From: Bombardia bombarda
Lineage: Eukaryota > Ascomycota > Sordariomycetes > Sordariales > Lasiosphaeriaceae
Direction: 5' to 3'
DNA: 64,000 nucleotides
Assembly (NCBI GenBank): GCA_030512295.1
Contig: JAULSR010000011.1
Location: forward strand, 248,001 to 312,000
Of the stretch, positions 30,672 through 42,200 are shown piece after piece. The notes below the pieces were generated by a model, which saw only the letters and a program-made list of their open reading frames with translations, did not search any database and was not told the DNA's origin. A program made the position numbers and the translations under genes. Position 1 is the stretch's first letter, and every line of letters begins with the position of its first letter.

Positions 30672-32975
30672 CTAGACTTCCCTTTCAACAAATGACCGAA
30701 TAAGACCCTCATTAGTTGCCTCATAAATTCTCAGTTCGACCTCGCTGTCGTCCTTTAGGAAGGTGTTGGCCTGCACGATCTTCCCGCCCGCATCCGTTCG
30801 CACGGCGGTGGACGACACCAAATCATCCTCCCCCCCAGCCGACATCACAGCCTGTCTCCACGCCTCATGCTCACCATCCACAGCGGTCAGGGACACATAG
30901 AACGCTTTCAAGGACTCGACGTCGGCAATGGACCGCCAAACGTGAAGCCGGAGAGCCAGCTGACCGAGTGCAGGCTTCCCATGGGAAACCGTCTTACTAC
31001 GATCCACAGATACCTGGACAGTGTTGGCAGATGCGTCGTAGTCGACCTTAAAGACCCCCTCGCCATGAAGCAGGAGATATTTGAAGATGGCAAAGTCGCC
31101 TCGGTGGTGGTCATTCCCCCATGTCTGACTCTTCATGTCATATGATGCGAGGGCATCAAGACCGAGTACACCGATAGTCATGTACATGTAGTATATAAAT
31201 AATAGTACCATTTGTCAGATTTACTCACACAGAGTTATGGACGTGGACACGAAGATGATACTCACGGTTTGCTGCAGGTGTCTCAGCACCTTCTAGTGCA
31301 TCGCTATCATGAAAGCCAAACAACTCTAGTATCTCCTTCTCATCAGGGAGATAGTAAGATACCACGGTTGCGCGACACTCCTCCATTGTGTTTGCTAGAT
31401 CCTCAAAGACGGTGATCCATGTATCGGCCCCTTTGTACCACGTCTGAATTGGTTTTCCTGTGAGGGGATTCGTTGGAGGTTTATCCTTGTCAAAGTTGAA
31501 CACACCAGGTCTACTCTCACGCAGCATCCGTCCACTGCCGTGGCCAAGGAGCTCATGAATCGCGTTCTTGATAGAGTAGACTATGCCACCATGATCCTTC
31601 AGAGTCTGGGCCTCTGACGGATGGACAAATGTGGAAAGAGGATTTGCGTCCGCTTTAATCACCAGTCGGTTGCTAAAGACGATGTTCTTCCCCCCGTGAT
31701 CTTCGCGAATCTGGTCATTTTGCATGTGGTATTACGAGTTAGCAGGCGATTCCATACTACGAGGGAGTTGGCTGTTTGCTCTCACATTTGGCAGATTGCA
31801 GCCATCCCGAACTGTACTGCTGCAGAAAGCGAGGGCTGGAACTGCGCATTAGCACAAATGCAACAGGATACTTGGGATAGATACCACGAACCATGAACAA
31901 CTGTGATGTTTGGGGCCGTGAAGGTGCTCGACTCGAATGGCCCGAGTCCGCCGTTTTCACCTCCAGGTGCTGCCCATAGAAGCAAGCGAATGAACTTAGC
32001 TGCGTTCTGCACCAGCCCTTCCAGCTTGCTCGTCTCTTCTGGGTCGGAGATGGACACCATGCTCTGCCATTCGCACCGAAGGCCGGAAGGATCCCTATAG
32101 CTCTCTATGAATCCTATAATGTGTTCGATTCGAGGGGAAATGTCGGTCACCCAGGTGGCTTGCGCCTTGCAGAAGGCATGGACATCACCAGTTTTGAAGT
32201 AGTCGATGTAATGGCCCATCAGAACACGCTGCTTGTCGTTTGGGGCGCATTATGCCGCTTTCTCAAGCTCCGCGCACGCTTTGGACAGCTCTGCGTTGTA
32301 GTCTCCACGTCGAAGTTGAAATATCGCGTCGGAATTGTGCTCGAGACGCGTCGGATCTGATACCTCTGCAGCAGCTTTGAGGATCTCAAACACGGGTGTT
32401 GTGCCCTCGGTGTAGTATTTGCGCACCCGCGTGTTCTCTGGCATGATGTCATATTTCTTCATGACAGCAGCGACGGTGGCGATTTCCTCCTTTGTGATGT
32501 CGTCGCTGTCGGGGTAGTATGCTGACAGGGTGGTTTTTCCCGGATAGCCAAGAACGTATGGTTTGGGATCTAGCATTGGCTTGATGACCTTCTCCAAAGC
32601 AACCCTCGTCGATGGCGACACATCTGCCATTTTGCGTAGCGCATCAGCCGAGACAGCTGGGACCACCTTTCGGTCACCCACGCAATAGTAGTTGCCAAGA
32701 TGGGCAAGGAACTGGGCAGCATATTCGAGGAAGGCATCGACATCTTGACGTCGTACGTCTCCTTGATCATTGACAAGAGCGGACCAGTTACCTTGACATG
32801 CTTTATGTAGCTCAAGGATGAAGTCATATATCCCCTCACTCTCGGGATATGTCTGACGAAGGAGCACTCTGGTGCCGTGCCACGCTGCCCTTGCCATGTG
32901 GTGGGCATATCGCTGTTCTTGAGGTGCTAGACCCTTGAACACGGCACCGATCGCAAGAGAATATGTTGTCGCCAT
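30672..32975 (-). pseudogene. Dipeptidyl peptidase III (M49), nearly complete but interrupted
   Basis: From ATG 32975 the frame encodes MATTYSLAIG and a DPP III N-domain. TAA at 32252-32250 then interrupts it, directly before CAPNDKQR in the same frame. Exon ends at 31892, 31841-31786 and 31710 are well supported: they recreate ALAFCSSTVRDGCNLPN and IREDHGGKNIVFSNR. The zinc site is intact, HELLGH plus EECRA, as in cytosolic M49 metallopeptidases that release dipeptides. Before the last exon (YMYMTIGVLGLDAL onward to 30672) a GTGAGT donor is present, but no AG acceptor precedes the coding block, so the splice site seems lost. Reconstructed length is close to the family's roughly 700 residues. 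The stop plus the missing acceptor suggest a recently dead gene; an unusual splice form is possible. Confidence 0.65.
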
Positions 32976-33476
32976 TTTGGGTTTTCCTAACTGAGTTGGG
33001 CAATGCAAAGCAGGGGGGGGGGCGGATGTACGTGCTGACGGGATTGGGAAGATGAAGTAAGCGGGTTGACTTAGAACCAAAGGGCTACCTTGGCTGGGTA
33101 TCGTGGCAAAACTAAATAAATGGACAGGATGACCTGAGCGCTGGAAGCAGGCAGATCGAAATGAGTTGTGGAGTGCACTAGGAAAAAGGCAGACCGAGAT
33201 TCCTTTTTGGGCAGAGTAGTCACATAGCTACCGCCACTCTTGTAAAGGGAGTAATATAACATCTACACAGTAGTTGTATATCTAGTACCATGTGTACATG
33301 TACGTACCTTCTAAGAGATAAGTCAGTCCTGTCAAGCACAGGGATAAAATGCCTAACCAAAACCCAGGCACCCCTAATGACCGCACAAAGCATTTCCACC
33401 ATTCCTAGCGCCAGCATCCCATCTCATCCTGTGTTTGTGTTTGTGTTTACTGTGTTTACTGTGCGCACGCATAGCC
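32976..33476. other. Spacer between DPP III and NLR copies
   Basis: Divergent promoter region. A G run lies at about 33013-33022. The block at 33408-33440 (AGCATCCCATCTCATCCTGTG) resembles the promoter block before exon 1 in other NLR copies. Confidence 0.45.
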
Positions 33477-36400
33477 ATAGAAACAGCCAAGCTGTGAGTC
33501 CCTTACCTGGCCTTTTTTTTAGCCGTCAGATCAAACATGAATCACAACTAGTCCAGATGCTTAAACAATAACCAATCAGTCAATCATTTTTCTCCGCCAA
33601 TTGGGCCAAGGCCGTCGACAGGTCATGGTCCTTATTGGATCGTGACGATCGTGAAAGAAAGGCTTCTCAGCGTCCTTCCGCCTCCGATCGCTCTGATCCA
33701 GCCCGCTCTTCGTCATCTGCATGTTTTCGTCCAGTTCTTCGAAACGAAGATTGGGATTGACCTTGATGCATCATTCCTTTGGGGTATTATCGCATGTCTT
33801 TTGCAGGTAAGCCTGTCTGGCTAACAGCTGATAAATCACCATTGTGCTCCTTATAATCCATTTTCCGTGGTGTTAGTGAAAATCGTCGTTCTACTGTATA
33901 GATAATTGTGATTCGCACTCTGCGGAGAATAGGTAGAAATTCACTGTGCTGGAGGCAATAACAACTTCACTGTGACGAATGATAATCGCAGCTCCACTGT
34001 GCTGGCGCTAATTTTGCCATCTGGTGACTTCGATCTGTGCTTCGATATGACATCCAGCACAGTGCTAATTGACCTCTGACGCAGATCTCAGCGGATGATC
34101 AAACAATGCTGGAAGATGTACCTCGCATGGTGAAAGCTTTAGCCCATAAGGCCGAGGTAAAAAATGGCTACTGCGGAAAGCCCGAGTCAATCGTGAATGA
34201 CATGGTCAAAGAAGCTTGCTTTGACATGCAGATCCAACTTCTGGAATTCTTCACAAGCTCCGTCAATTACGTCCATAACTCTGGGGGAAGTATGTATCCC
34301 TATTTGATCCCATGGCACTCCGTTCCGCATTCAGCACATCTCGGGTCAACCGGGAGGGTATGGCTAACAATTCTGTCCGCTTCGCTATAACCAGAATCCG
34401 AGGCTCCTCTGAAACTCATCATTCGACGCTTTAACATGGCAAACCAAGAACTCGGAGAAGCTGTAACCAGAGTCGAAAAGCTGGCTGCTGTGCTCTCGTC
34501 GCCACGATCTCAACTTCATCCACGCAGTGGCTCCGGTCGTTGTCTGATTACCCCACCGAACAGAATGACCCGTTTCTTCGATCGAGTCAATGTTTTTAAA
34601 GACCTCGACAGAATCCTTGGTCTAGATGTCAGAGGAACCCCGTTTCGTTCCGTGGCTGTGTATGGAGTTGGGGGAGTGGGAAAAAGCAGCATTGTGTCCA
34701 CGTATATGGAAGCACGGTACAAAGAAAATGTCTACGACGTTTGTCTTTGGGTCAAGGGGGAGAAACCTGCATCACTAAGGCAGAGCTTCACGGACATTGC
34801 CATCAGGCTGAAGCTCCCTGACGCACAGGCGCAAAATCACGACGATAATCTAGCCCTTGTCCAAGACTGGTTCCAGGAGACAGGTAGGCAATCCAGCGCT
34901 TTTAACACACTAATTCCTGAAATGTTAGAGCTAGCTAACGCGCGGTTTATATTAGAATCTACCTGGCTGGTCGTGTATGACAACGTCGAGTCCGCGGACA
35001 TATTGATGCCTTATTGGCCTATCTCGAGCAAGGGCAGGGCCATCATCACGACTCGCAATGACTCGCTGGCATTTGAGCCTGCTTCAGAAGGGTTGGAAGT
35101 CAAGTCCTGGGATGACTTGACTGGGTCCGAGTTCCTCCTGTGGCTCCTCAAGAACAATATCGGTCGAGATGTGGCCACAGAGCACGAATCCGCCCTCACC
35201 CTGTCTCAACGTTTGAGTGGACATGCGTTGGTGATTTCACAGATGGCCGGTCTCATCCACAAGCTGAAGTATTCGATACAAGACTTCAAGACCTTTTACC
35301 TCAAAAACCCAAGAGTACACCACGAGAGGGACGAATTCAGGGCTATCTGGGAAATCTCGTTCAATTCACTGAGCGATGACGAGCGGTGCCTTCTTGGCAT
35401 TACGTCTTTCCTAATGCCTGACAATATCCCTCAAGAGGTATTTGCAAACGACATCGAAAGGGACTTGTCCGGCGATCTGGCCTTTTTCGCTGATGACTTC
35501 AGGTGCGTCGATACGTCTTGATAGTTTTCACAGACTTGCTGACATGTTGACGTAGATTCTCCGAGGCTCTCGTGACCCCTTGCCGAGCTTGGATTGATTC
35601 AAAGGGATAAGAACTCGAGAACACTCTCACTGCACCGACTGTTCCAGACACAGTTCAAGTATTTCTTGACCCCAGAACAGCGACTGAATGCTTTTAACAA
35701 CACAGTTTCATTGGTCCTCGACTTGTTCCCCGACGAAGACGCCAAGGCCGGCCAGCTGTACGATAGTTGGGAAGCCTGCAACAGATACTTGCAACATGCC
35801 ATCAACCTGCGAGACTGCTTTTTGGAAGAGCAAAAGTTATCTAGCCAGTTCCAGGGATCGTGGAAGTTCTGTGCGCTGCTCAATCGAAGCCAACGGTAAG
35901 AAAACACTGAACGAGAAGCGACAGGCAGACTGGCATGCCATCCATGGTTGAAATGCTGCTGATCACCAGCTCTATTATCAGATTCTTCATCGAAATCAAT
36001 CAACCGCAGGAGTGCGAGAATACCTGCAACACGAATATGTTGGCACTGAGTCAGCTGGAAGCTGGACCTCAGAAAGAAGACTACAAAGCGACTATCACTT
36101 CCCACCAAGCCCAGATAGCAGAATCTCTAGGTGACGCAGATATATCTGTCCGTCTAGGTGAGGAATGCTATCAGATAAGACTTGCAGAACATCCGCAAAA
36201 GACGAGACTTCTTTGCTTTACGGCTTCCAACCTCGGGTATCAATGCAGCTCAGCCGGAAACCAGACGGTCGCTCTAGAGTGGTTCAAGAAAGCTCGTGAG
36301 TGGTGGGGTGGCGATCCCGGATACCCTTCAAACATCATTATGAACGAGGCAAGATGCCATGTTCTTCTTGGCGACTTCAAGACAGGAGGCGGAATGCTGG

Positions 36401-37063
36401 GCTACTTTGCAGCCCAGATAAAGAATGCCGACTTCAGTAACTGGGCTATGATAGCCTAGTAAGATTGCCACCCTCTATAGCCTAGTACGTATCTCGAGAC
36501 AGACCAGGATTGCTGACTCGTTGGTACAGTGGATACTTTGCCATCGGTGTGCTCCATGAGAGACAGAACGACTTCGAGTCGGCCGAACAATACTACTTGG
36601 AGGCGCAGAATGCCTGGCTAGACAGCGAACAAACACGTCTCCACCCATTCAACGGGGCTTGCATGTATCGAACTGGCGCCGTCTGCCTCAAGCAAGCCAA
36701 GATCGAAGCCGCAATGTGAGTGTTTAGCAGGGGTTTACTTTCTCATCCTTTGGACTCCATGTCGTCATTCGTAAAGAACTGAATGCTAATTGGAATCACA
36801 TTGGGCGGACCAGTAAGCACCTACGCGATTCGATGCAGATCACAGGCTTTCATCAAAACCTTCAAGATAGGCCCGTTGAGCATGCGCGGAACTTGTTCAA
36901 GCTCTCCGAGGCCCAATCCCAAGATGACAAAGTTGATAGCATTGACAAGGCAAATGCTTTGCGAGAGGAGGCTGAAGTCTATCTGCGGAAGAAGGATCCA
37001 GATGTCGTGGATTGCAGCACTGATGAGGCATACGATAGATTCGTCTGCATATTTTGGAGGTGA
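33477..37063 (+). pseudogene. NLR (helical N-domain, NB-ARC, TPR), recently inactivated copy
   Basis: The exon structure matches the intact paralogue at 51404-54850 join by join: 33477-33493, 33580-33806, 34085-34289, 34395-34883, 34956-35502, 35556-35895, 35982-36458, 36530-36715 and 36814-37063. Three lesions are visible. The start codon is ATA instead of ATG at 33477. A frameshift with a deletion lies near 33640 between SLLDRDD and VKERLL. One extra C in the run 35576-35579 breaks the frame between EALVT and LAELGLIQRD. Otherwise the domains are preserved: Walker A GVGGVGKS, WLVVYDNVE, GRAIITTRN, TPR blocks SNLGYQCSSAGN and FAIGVLHERQNDFESAEQYY, and the C-terminal tail YDRFVCIFWR. It is therefore a young pseudogene, unless the frameshifts are assembly errors. 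Confidence 0.75.
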
Positions 37064-37781
37064 AGGGGCAGAGGGAGAGTGTCAGTGTAGGGTGCAGATT
37101 CGTTCGTTTCAGTACCAAGGAGGTAAGGAAGGTATCTAGGTACTGCCGGGTAGAGATAGGTAGCCACATTCGTGGGTCTTTCCACTAACATGACTGTATT
37201 TTCTTTGACAGCTACTCGAAACATTAAGGTGTCAATAATGCTCGAAGAAATCAAGTATTGATGTCCAGCACTCCGATGACGATTTATTGCCACGTAGACT
37301 ATTGATGTTGTACCTATACCTATAGTATGAGTCAAAAAGTCTGGCTCCTCCCCAATTTTACAATCTGATTGTACCCAAGTTCAACCTTTCATAACTCATA
37401 TGGAATAGTTAAGGTAGGAGCCACTTTTTCCATGTGTCATTTCTGTTGCCCGTGTGTTGAAAATACGTAAGTAGACTAGTTCTAGTATTCCCGTCATTAT
37501 ATCATAAGCTGCAACTAACGAGAATGACCCAGTATTTTCGACACGCCCTATTAACACTTCGGAAGATCACATACACACTAGACGGGTCGCCGCTGCTGTT
37601 ACCGCTATACTCTCTAGCGAGCCCCTCACGTCTACAAGCTGGTGATTCGAAATTGACTTTCAACGGCATCATTCTTTGCAGAGATATTACGCAGCTCGTT
37701 ATTCATTCGCAACCAGGTAAGCAGCACGACTGTTTGCCTCAATGCCGAGTACTTAGATACAACGTTGTGCAATCTACTCAG
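37064..37781. other. Spacer, possible first exon of the dead gene that follows
   Basis: No certain gene. A donor GTAAGC at 37717 after an open stretch (37640-37716) would splice in phase to the acceptor at 37781, so an upstream exon of the next pseudogene may lie here, but it resembles no known N-terminal domain. Confidence 0.4.
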
Positions 37782-39255
37782 ATATTCGTGCTGCGCGGCA
37801 TCAACAAGACCTCGCGGCAAACGTCAACGCTCTTCTTCGCAGCAATAGAGATCTTTCCAAGCGTCTCGGCAATCTAGAACACGTTCTTGATGCACAGACA
37901 GCCGTCTCGAGAGGAATGACATATACCACTATTCGTGGTCCGGGTGCCCAAGATGACGAACAGTCACTGCGGTCTCAGGTTGATACAGAGATTCCGATCA
38001 TTTCTCCTATGTCTCGCTCGCTTGCTGATCACCGAGCATTTTCCCCAACGCCGGCCTCGCTATCATCACACGAGTACGAGGTATACCTAGAAGCCTCTCT
38101 TGTCTACCGACGCGCCAGGCGCAGCTCCATGGACTATTCATTCCGGAGCTCTGTGCCCCCCTCACACGCATGGTCCATGTTCACTGGCCTCACTCTCGGC
38201 AATTGGTCCTCTATATCAGTCATTGCGCTACCCCTTTACGCCAAGGATCTTGCAAATCCGCAGAACTATGTCTTTAGGGAAGTTTCACAGCAGCAACAGC
38301 AAGAACGACTAACACGACTGCAAACATGCGCCCCACACCGCATTTCAAGGGGTCTAGACATGACTAATTTGCATAGGTCCGTGTTTCACGACTACCTTGA
38401 GACCAGGGCACTGCTGAGGCAACTACCTGGCTTTTCGAATTTACTTCAGGACGCAGAAACAACTTATAGGAAGGAAATTAATCCTTATAAAGACCTCCTC
38501 CATGCTTTGGATATTCGCTTCCTGGACTTGAAAATATTTTTGGAATCTGATCCTAGATTGGAATGGAATCAGCAGCCTCGGAATACAAGCGTAACACAAG
38601 ACTCGTTATCGCTGCGCTTTATCGAGTCATTTTTTGAAGCATTGAAAAATTGTTTTCCCGCTGTCGACAGTGGAAATGTCCAGAATAATAGACTTTCAGA
38701 GTTTGAAGATGTTGTTGGAATCTTCAAAGTAAGTGTTATCTCTTCGATGTATTATTCATGTTAACATATACTGATGCATCCATCCTCAGGTTATGAGGAG
38801 TCTCAAAGTGATTTTGAACAGTCTCTCTACCAGCGGCATTATCAAACCGGTTGATTTTCACACCTTCATACCGAAAGGAGAAGATTCTCAGATACCATCT
38901 TCACCAGGAGCCCACATAGTTGAAGAAATTGTTATTAGCGAACGGAACTACGTGCTAAAGCTCGAGAAGTTAATTGATCTTGAGGGTATAGTCAACGAAG
39001 ACCATGAGGGTTTCGATTGGGAAAACTGAGGTGGACGCGGCAATGGGGCAATTTAGGACCACCCTGAACTTCCAGATCCACTTCCTTCTTGGTTTGGAAG
39101 CAATGGCGCTGGAACCCTCTGCAGAGCGGACCTGGGGAGATCTTTTCACTTGCGCCGATCAGCACTACTTCAATCTCGTCTGGTCGTCATATTTGCTCAA
39201 GAAGTTGAGAAAAGTAGCTAAGAACGCGAAGCTGCTGCCAGAAAATCCATATTAG
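37782..39255 (+). pseudogene. Fungal N-terminal-domain/RhoGEF-like gene, frameshifted and truncated
   Basis: After an acceptor at 37781 the frame reads DIRAARHQQDLAANVNALL, a coiled coil typical of the fungal N-terminal domain that precedes signalling modules. SWSMFTGLTLGNWSSISVIALPL follows, a block common in that family. An intron (38729-38789, GTAAGT to CTCAG) leads to HIVEEIVISERNYVLKLEKL, which has the form of the first helix of a DH (RhoGEF) domain. The frame stops after FDWEN at about 39029. The DH-like sequence resumes in another frame (MGQFRTTLNFQIHFLLGLE to 39255). No PH domain follows. Frameshift and truncation make this a pseudogene. The DH assignment is tentative. Confidence 0.5.
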
Positions 39256-42200
39256 ATTTAAGAAAGAAGTTACTAAATGATACGTACTTTGAGCGCAATC
39301 CGTTTGCTCAGGAGCAGTCTTAACAATCTCGAAGGGCTCAGCTGGTGCTAGAGCAGGGAAATGAATTCTTCAAGTACTAAAATATGCTATCTGTTAACGA
39401 TACGGTTTATGATGCTAGTACTCAGCGCTAATAGTTCTGTACCTTACTAACAGCTCGCCAAGCCGAGCTACCTCCATACCAATACCCGTTCCACGCAAGA
39501 CAATGACGTCATAGTTGACGATAGCGTTAGCCCCAGGACGCGCAAGACATTGTTGGAAACTCGTCTCAACTACGGCTGCAGCAAACAAGATATAGACGAC
39601 AGAGACAAGACGCAAGTGGCCATCATTCCAAATGATGCACATGCACATGCATCGCATCCCCTATTTCCGCTTGCTGCGTCAGCCCTCTTGCCCTTGCCCC
39701 TCACGCCCAAGAGTTCGTCTCGTAGCCCCAACAGTGCTGTCATTTCCTGACATCGTGATATCACCAGACGCGTACGAATATCCTGTCCTGACCTGAATTT
39801 ATGTACCCCTCGCGAACAGAGATGAACGAAATCATGGTTTCGTCAAGTCTGCTCAAAAGGTCTACGCCAAATCGACCGCCTCCCCTCTCATCCCCGCCCC
39901 CACAATGCACACGCACACGCACCTAAGGTACCCCATTCCCTGAGCAGTTGATGCCAAAAACGGTCAGCACGCTCCAATACCTATTTAGACTTTCAGGCTC
40001 TCCTACCCCCATCGGCGGGTTTATGTGGTGAAAAGAGAGGGGGCGGGCAAAAATGCTGTCGATCATTTTAAGCCCCTTCTCTGGTCTGCGGAGAAGTGGG
40101 AGAAGCTTTGACCCTGCAGACGCAGACGGCTTTGAAGTTTGAGAAGCTCCCTCGAGCTTAAAATTAGAGGCACCATTTCTTTCCCCGTCACTCGTCGTGA
40201 ATGTTTCCAGATTTGACAGCTCAATTTATTATTCCGTGCGGGCGTATTCTAGAACAGCGATATTTACTACAGTCCACATCAAACAAGTTCCACGCATGGA
40301 ATCTTACACTCGTGACCTCTCCTTTGCTCCATGCTGTTCTTCAAAAATGGCTATGTTTAGAACATTAGACCTAGCGGGAGGGAAAAGACCAGTGCATACG
40401 CTAGATTGCAAGCTGCGGCTGTGTATGTTGTGTGGTTGCAAATTGCGCGGGCATGGACGTTCGGTGAGGGGCGGGGTGAGATGTAAGTGGGTGCACTGGA
40501 AGTCGTCGGAGACGGAGGGGTTGAAAGTGCGGGGAAACGTATAAAAGTACACACGCGCGGTGTCATTTGTCATAACCGTCGATTAAACGCGCATACAAGC
40601 ACTGGTTATTATTAAGTCCGTGAACTGCCGTGATTTGCCCACGAAATATGACAGAACCTGTGATGCCTCGATGAGTATAATGAGGAGGTCTAGGCGATGC
40701 GATATGTTAAAAGATGAGTGTTCATGTGGTTGCTAAGACTCCTCGGCGGCATTATTTCCGGTGGAGGGGGTGGGGAGCTAGCTCAAAGACCACTGAAACG
40801 GAGCAACTTCAGTGGAGCAGCAACGTTACGGGCAAGGGACCGCTAACTCCGCTCTCATGGGTTGGACTGCGCGGAGGTGAGGCGCGGAGACAGATCAAGC
40901 CAGGGGTTTCAGGTGGTTCTGGACCGATCCGGAAGTTGTAGCCGACACACAAGTTACTTCAACACCCAGTACATTTAAATATGAGTGCGGTATTTGCCTC
41001 TGTAGCTCAAAGGCCCGAATTTATGATCTACAGCTCGAGGACAAGGAAGCAAGTCACTTGCGTCAACAAAACAAGCCCTGAGCATGTCCATGCCAAGCAA
41101 GGAAGGCGTGAGCAGAAATCCCTTGTCGGGGCCCTCGGTAGTCCTAGTACACGCGGCACTGATACGCGATATCGTGAATTTGACATTCACCTACCTATCC
41201 GGCATCTCCGTTTTGGGAAGGACCCCCAGATTGCGCACATGCTCGCCATGGCTGCCCCATGGCTGTCAGGTGAGGCACGGCATCAGAATAATTCGGTCGC
41301 TTCCTCCCGTCCTTTTTCTGACCTCAGGTTTGCACATGCCTCTTCTGTGCGACATATATCGTGGCTGTCACGGATTGCGGTAGGTGGGCTCAACACCCAT
41401 AATTTCTCATTTCTGGGGTGCATGGCCCGCTGTCATTCGCACCCGCCTGACCCCTGGCGTGGCTAGCTTGGTGGAGTGAGTGGTGCATGCTCACCGCCGA
41501 CGTGCAGGCAGTTCGCGCGACAGTTATTCGACACATTGTGTGTGTAGAGCAATCACAAACTGAATAATATGTATTCGATTCCATTGTTGTACCAACATGA
41601 GCTTATCACCGAGGCTGGATTTACACCGTTTCTCGGATCAAGAGTTGGAATGCACTGCGGGATCACCGCTTGCTCTCTCTCCAGTTCTGGCTGGCTGGCT
41701 GGCTGGCTGGCTGGAGCTGCATGGTTCGGCGCTAATCATTCCGGGAAGCTCAGCCCTATTCAAGGCTGGCTGAGGATCCCCCACCAGAGTTGCATCTTCA
41801 TCAGCAATTGTCGTGGCATCTTGACGCGACGACTCATGGGCCAGTGTATTGCTGTCACGAAAACAAAAGAGACAACTCAGCAAGGCGCATCAGCCGTGAA
41901 TGTGCGAGATCATGAATCTGCTTCTGGCAAAGGTACCGAGCTCATCAGATTGTTTGCGCGGGAGGAGGTGTCCGTAATTGCATCTGATGTGTTGCTCGTC
42001 TATGTCCTAGTGGTGAGTAGTGCCTAAGGACAGAAGTTCCTCCAGGCCGTGTTAGGTTCACCGACAGTTCCTCAGAAAGCTGACACGCTAATCTCGCACC
42101 TGGCGAGAAGTCCAGTAGCCAATCTTCGCAGCCACCCAACTCGCTCAGCTGGTCCCGCTCGCTGAAATGGGGCAAATATTGCGAATTGGCGACTGGCTAT

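Noticed and set aside
34884..34955. Reading through a 72-nt open segment as coding in the NLR copy
   Set aside because: GTAGGC donor, CTAAC branch site and TTAG acceptor, and the paralogue is spliced at the same place; the in-frame length is coincidental.
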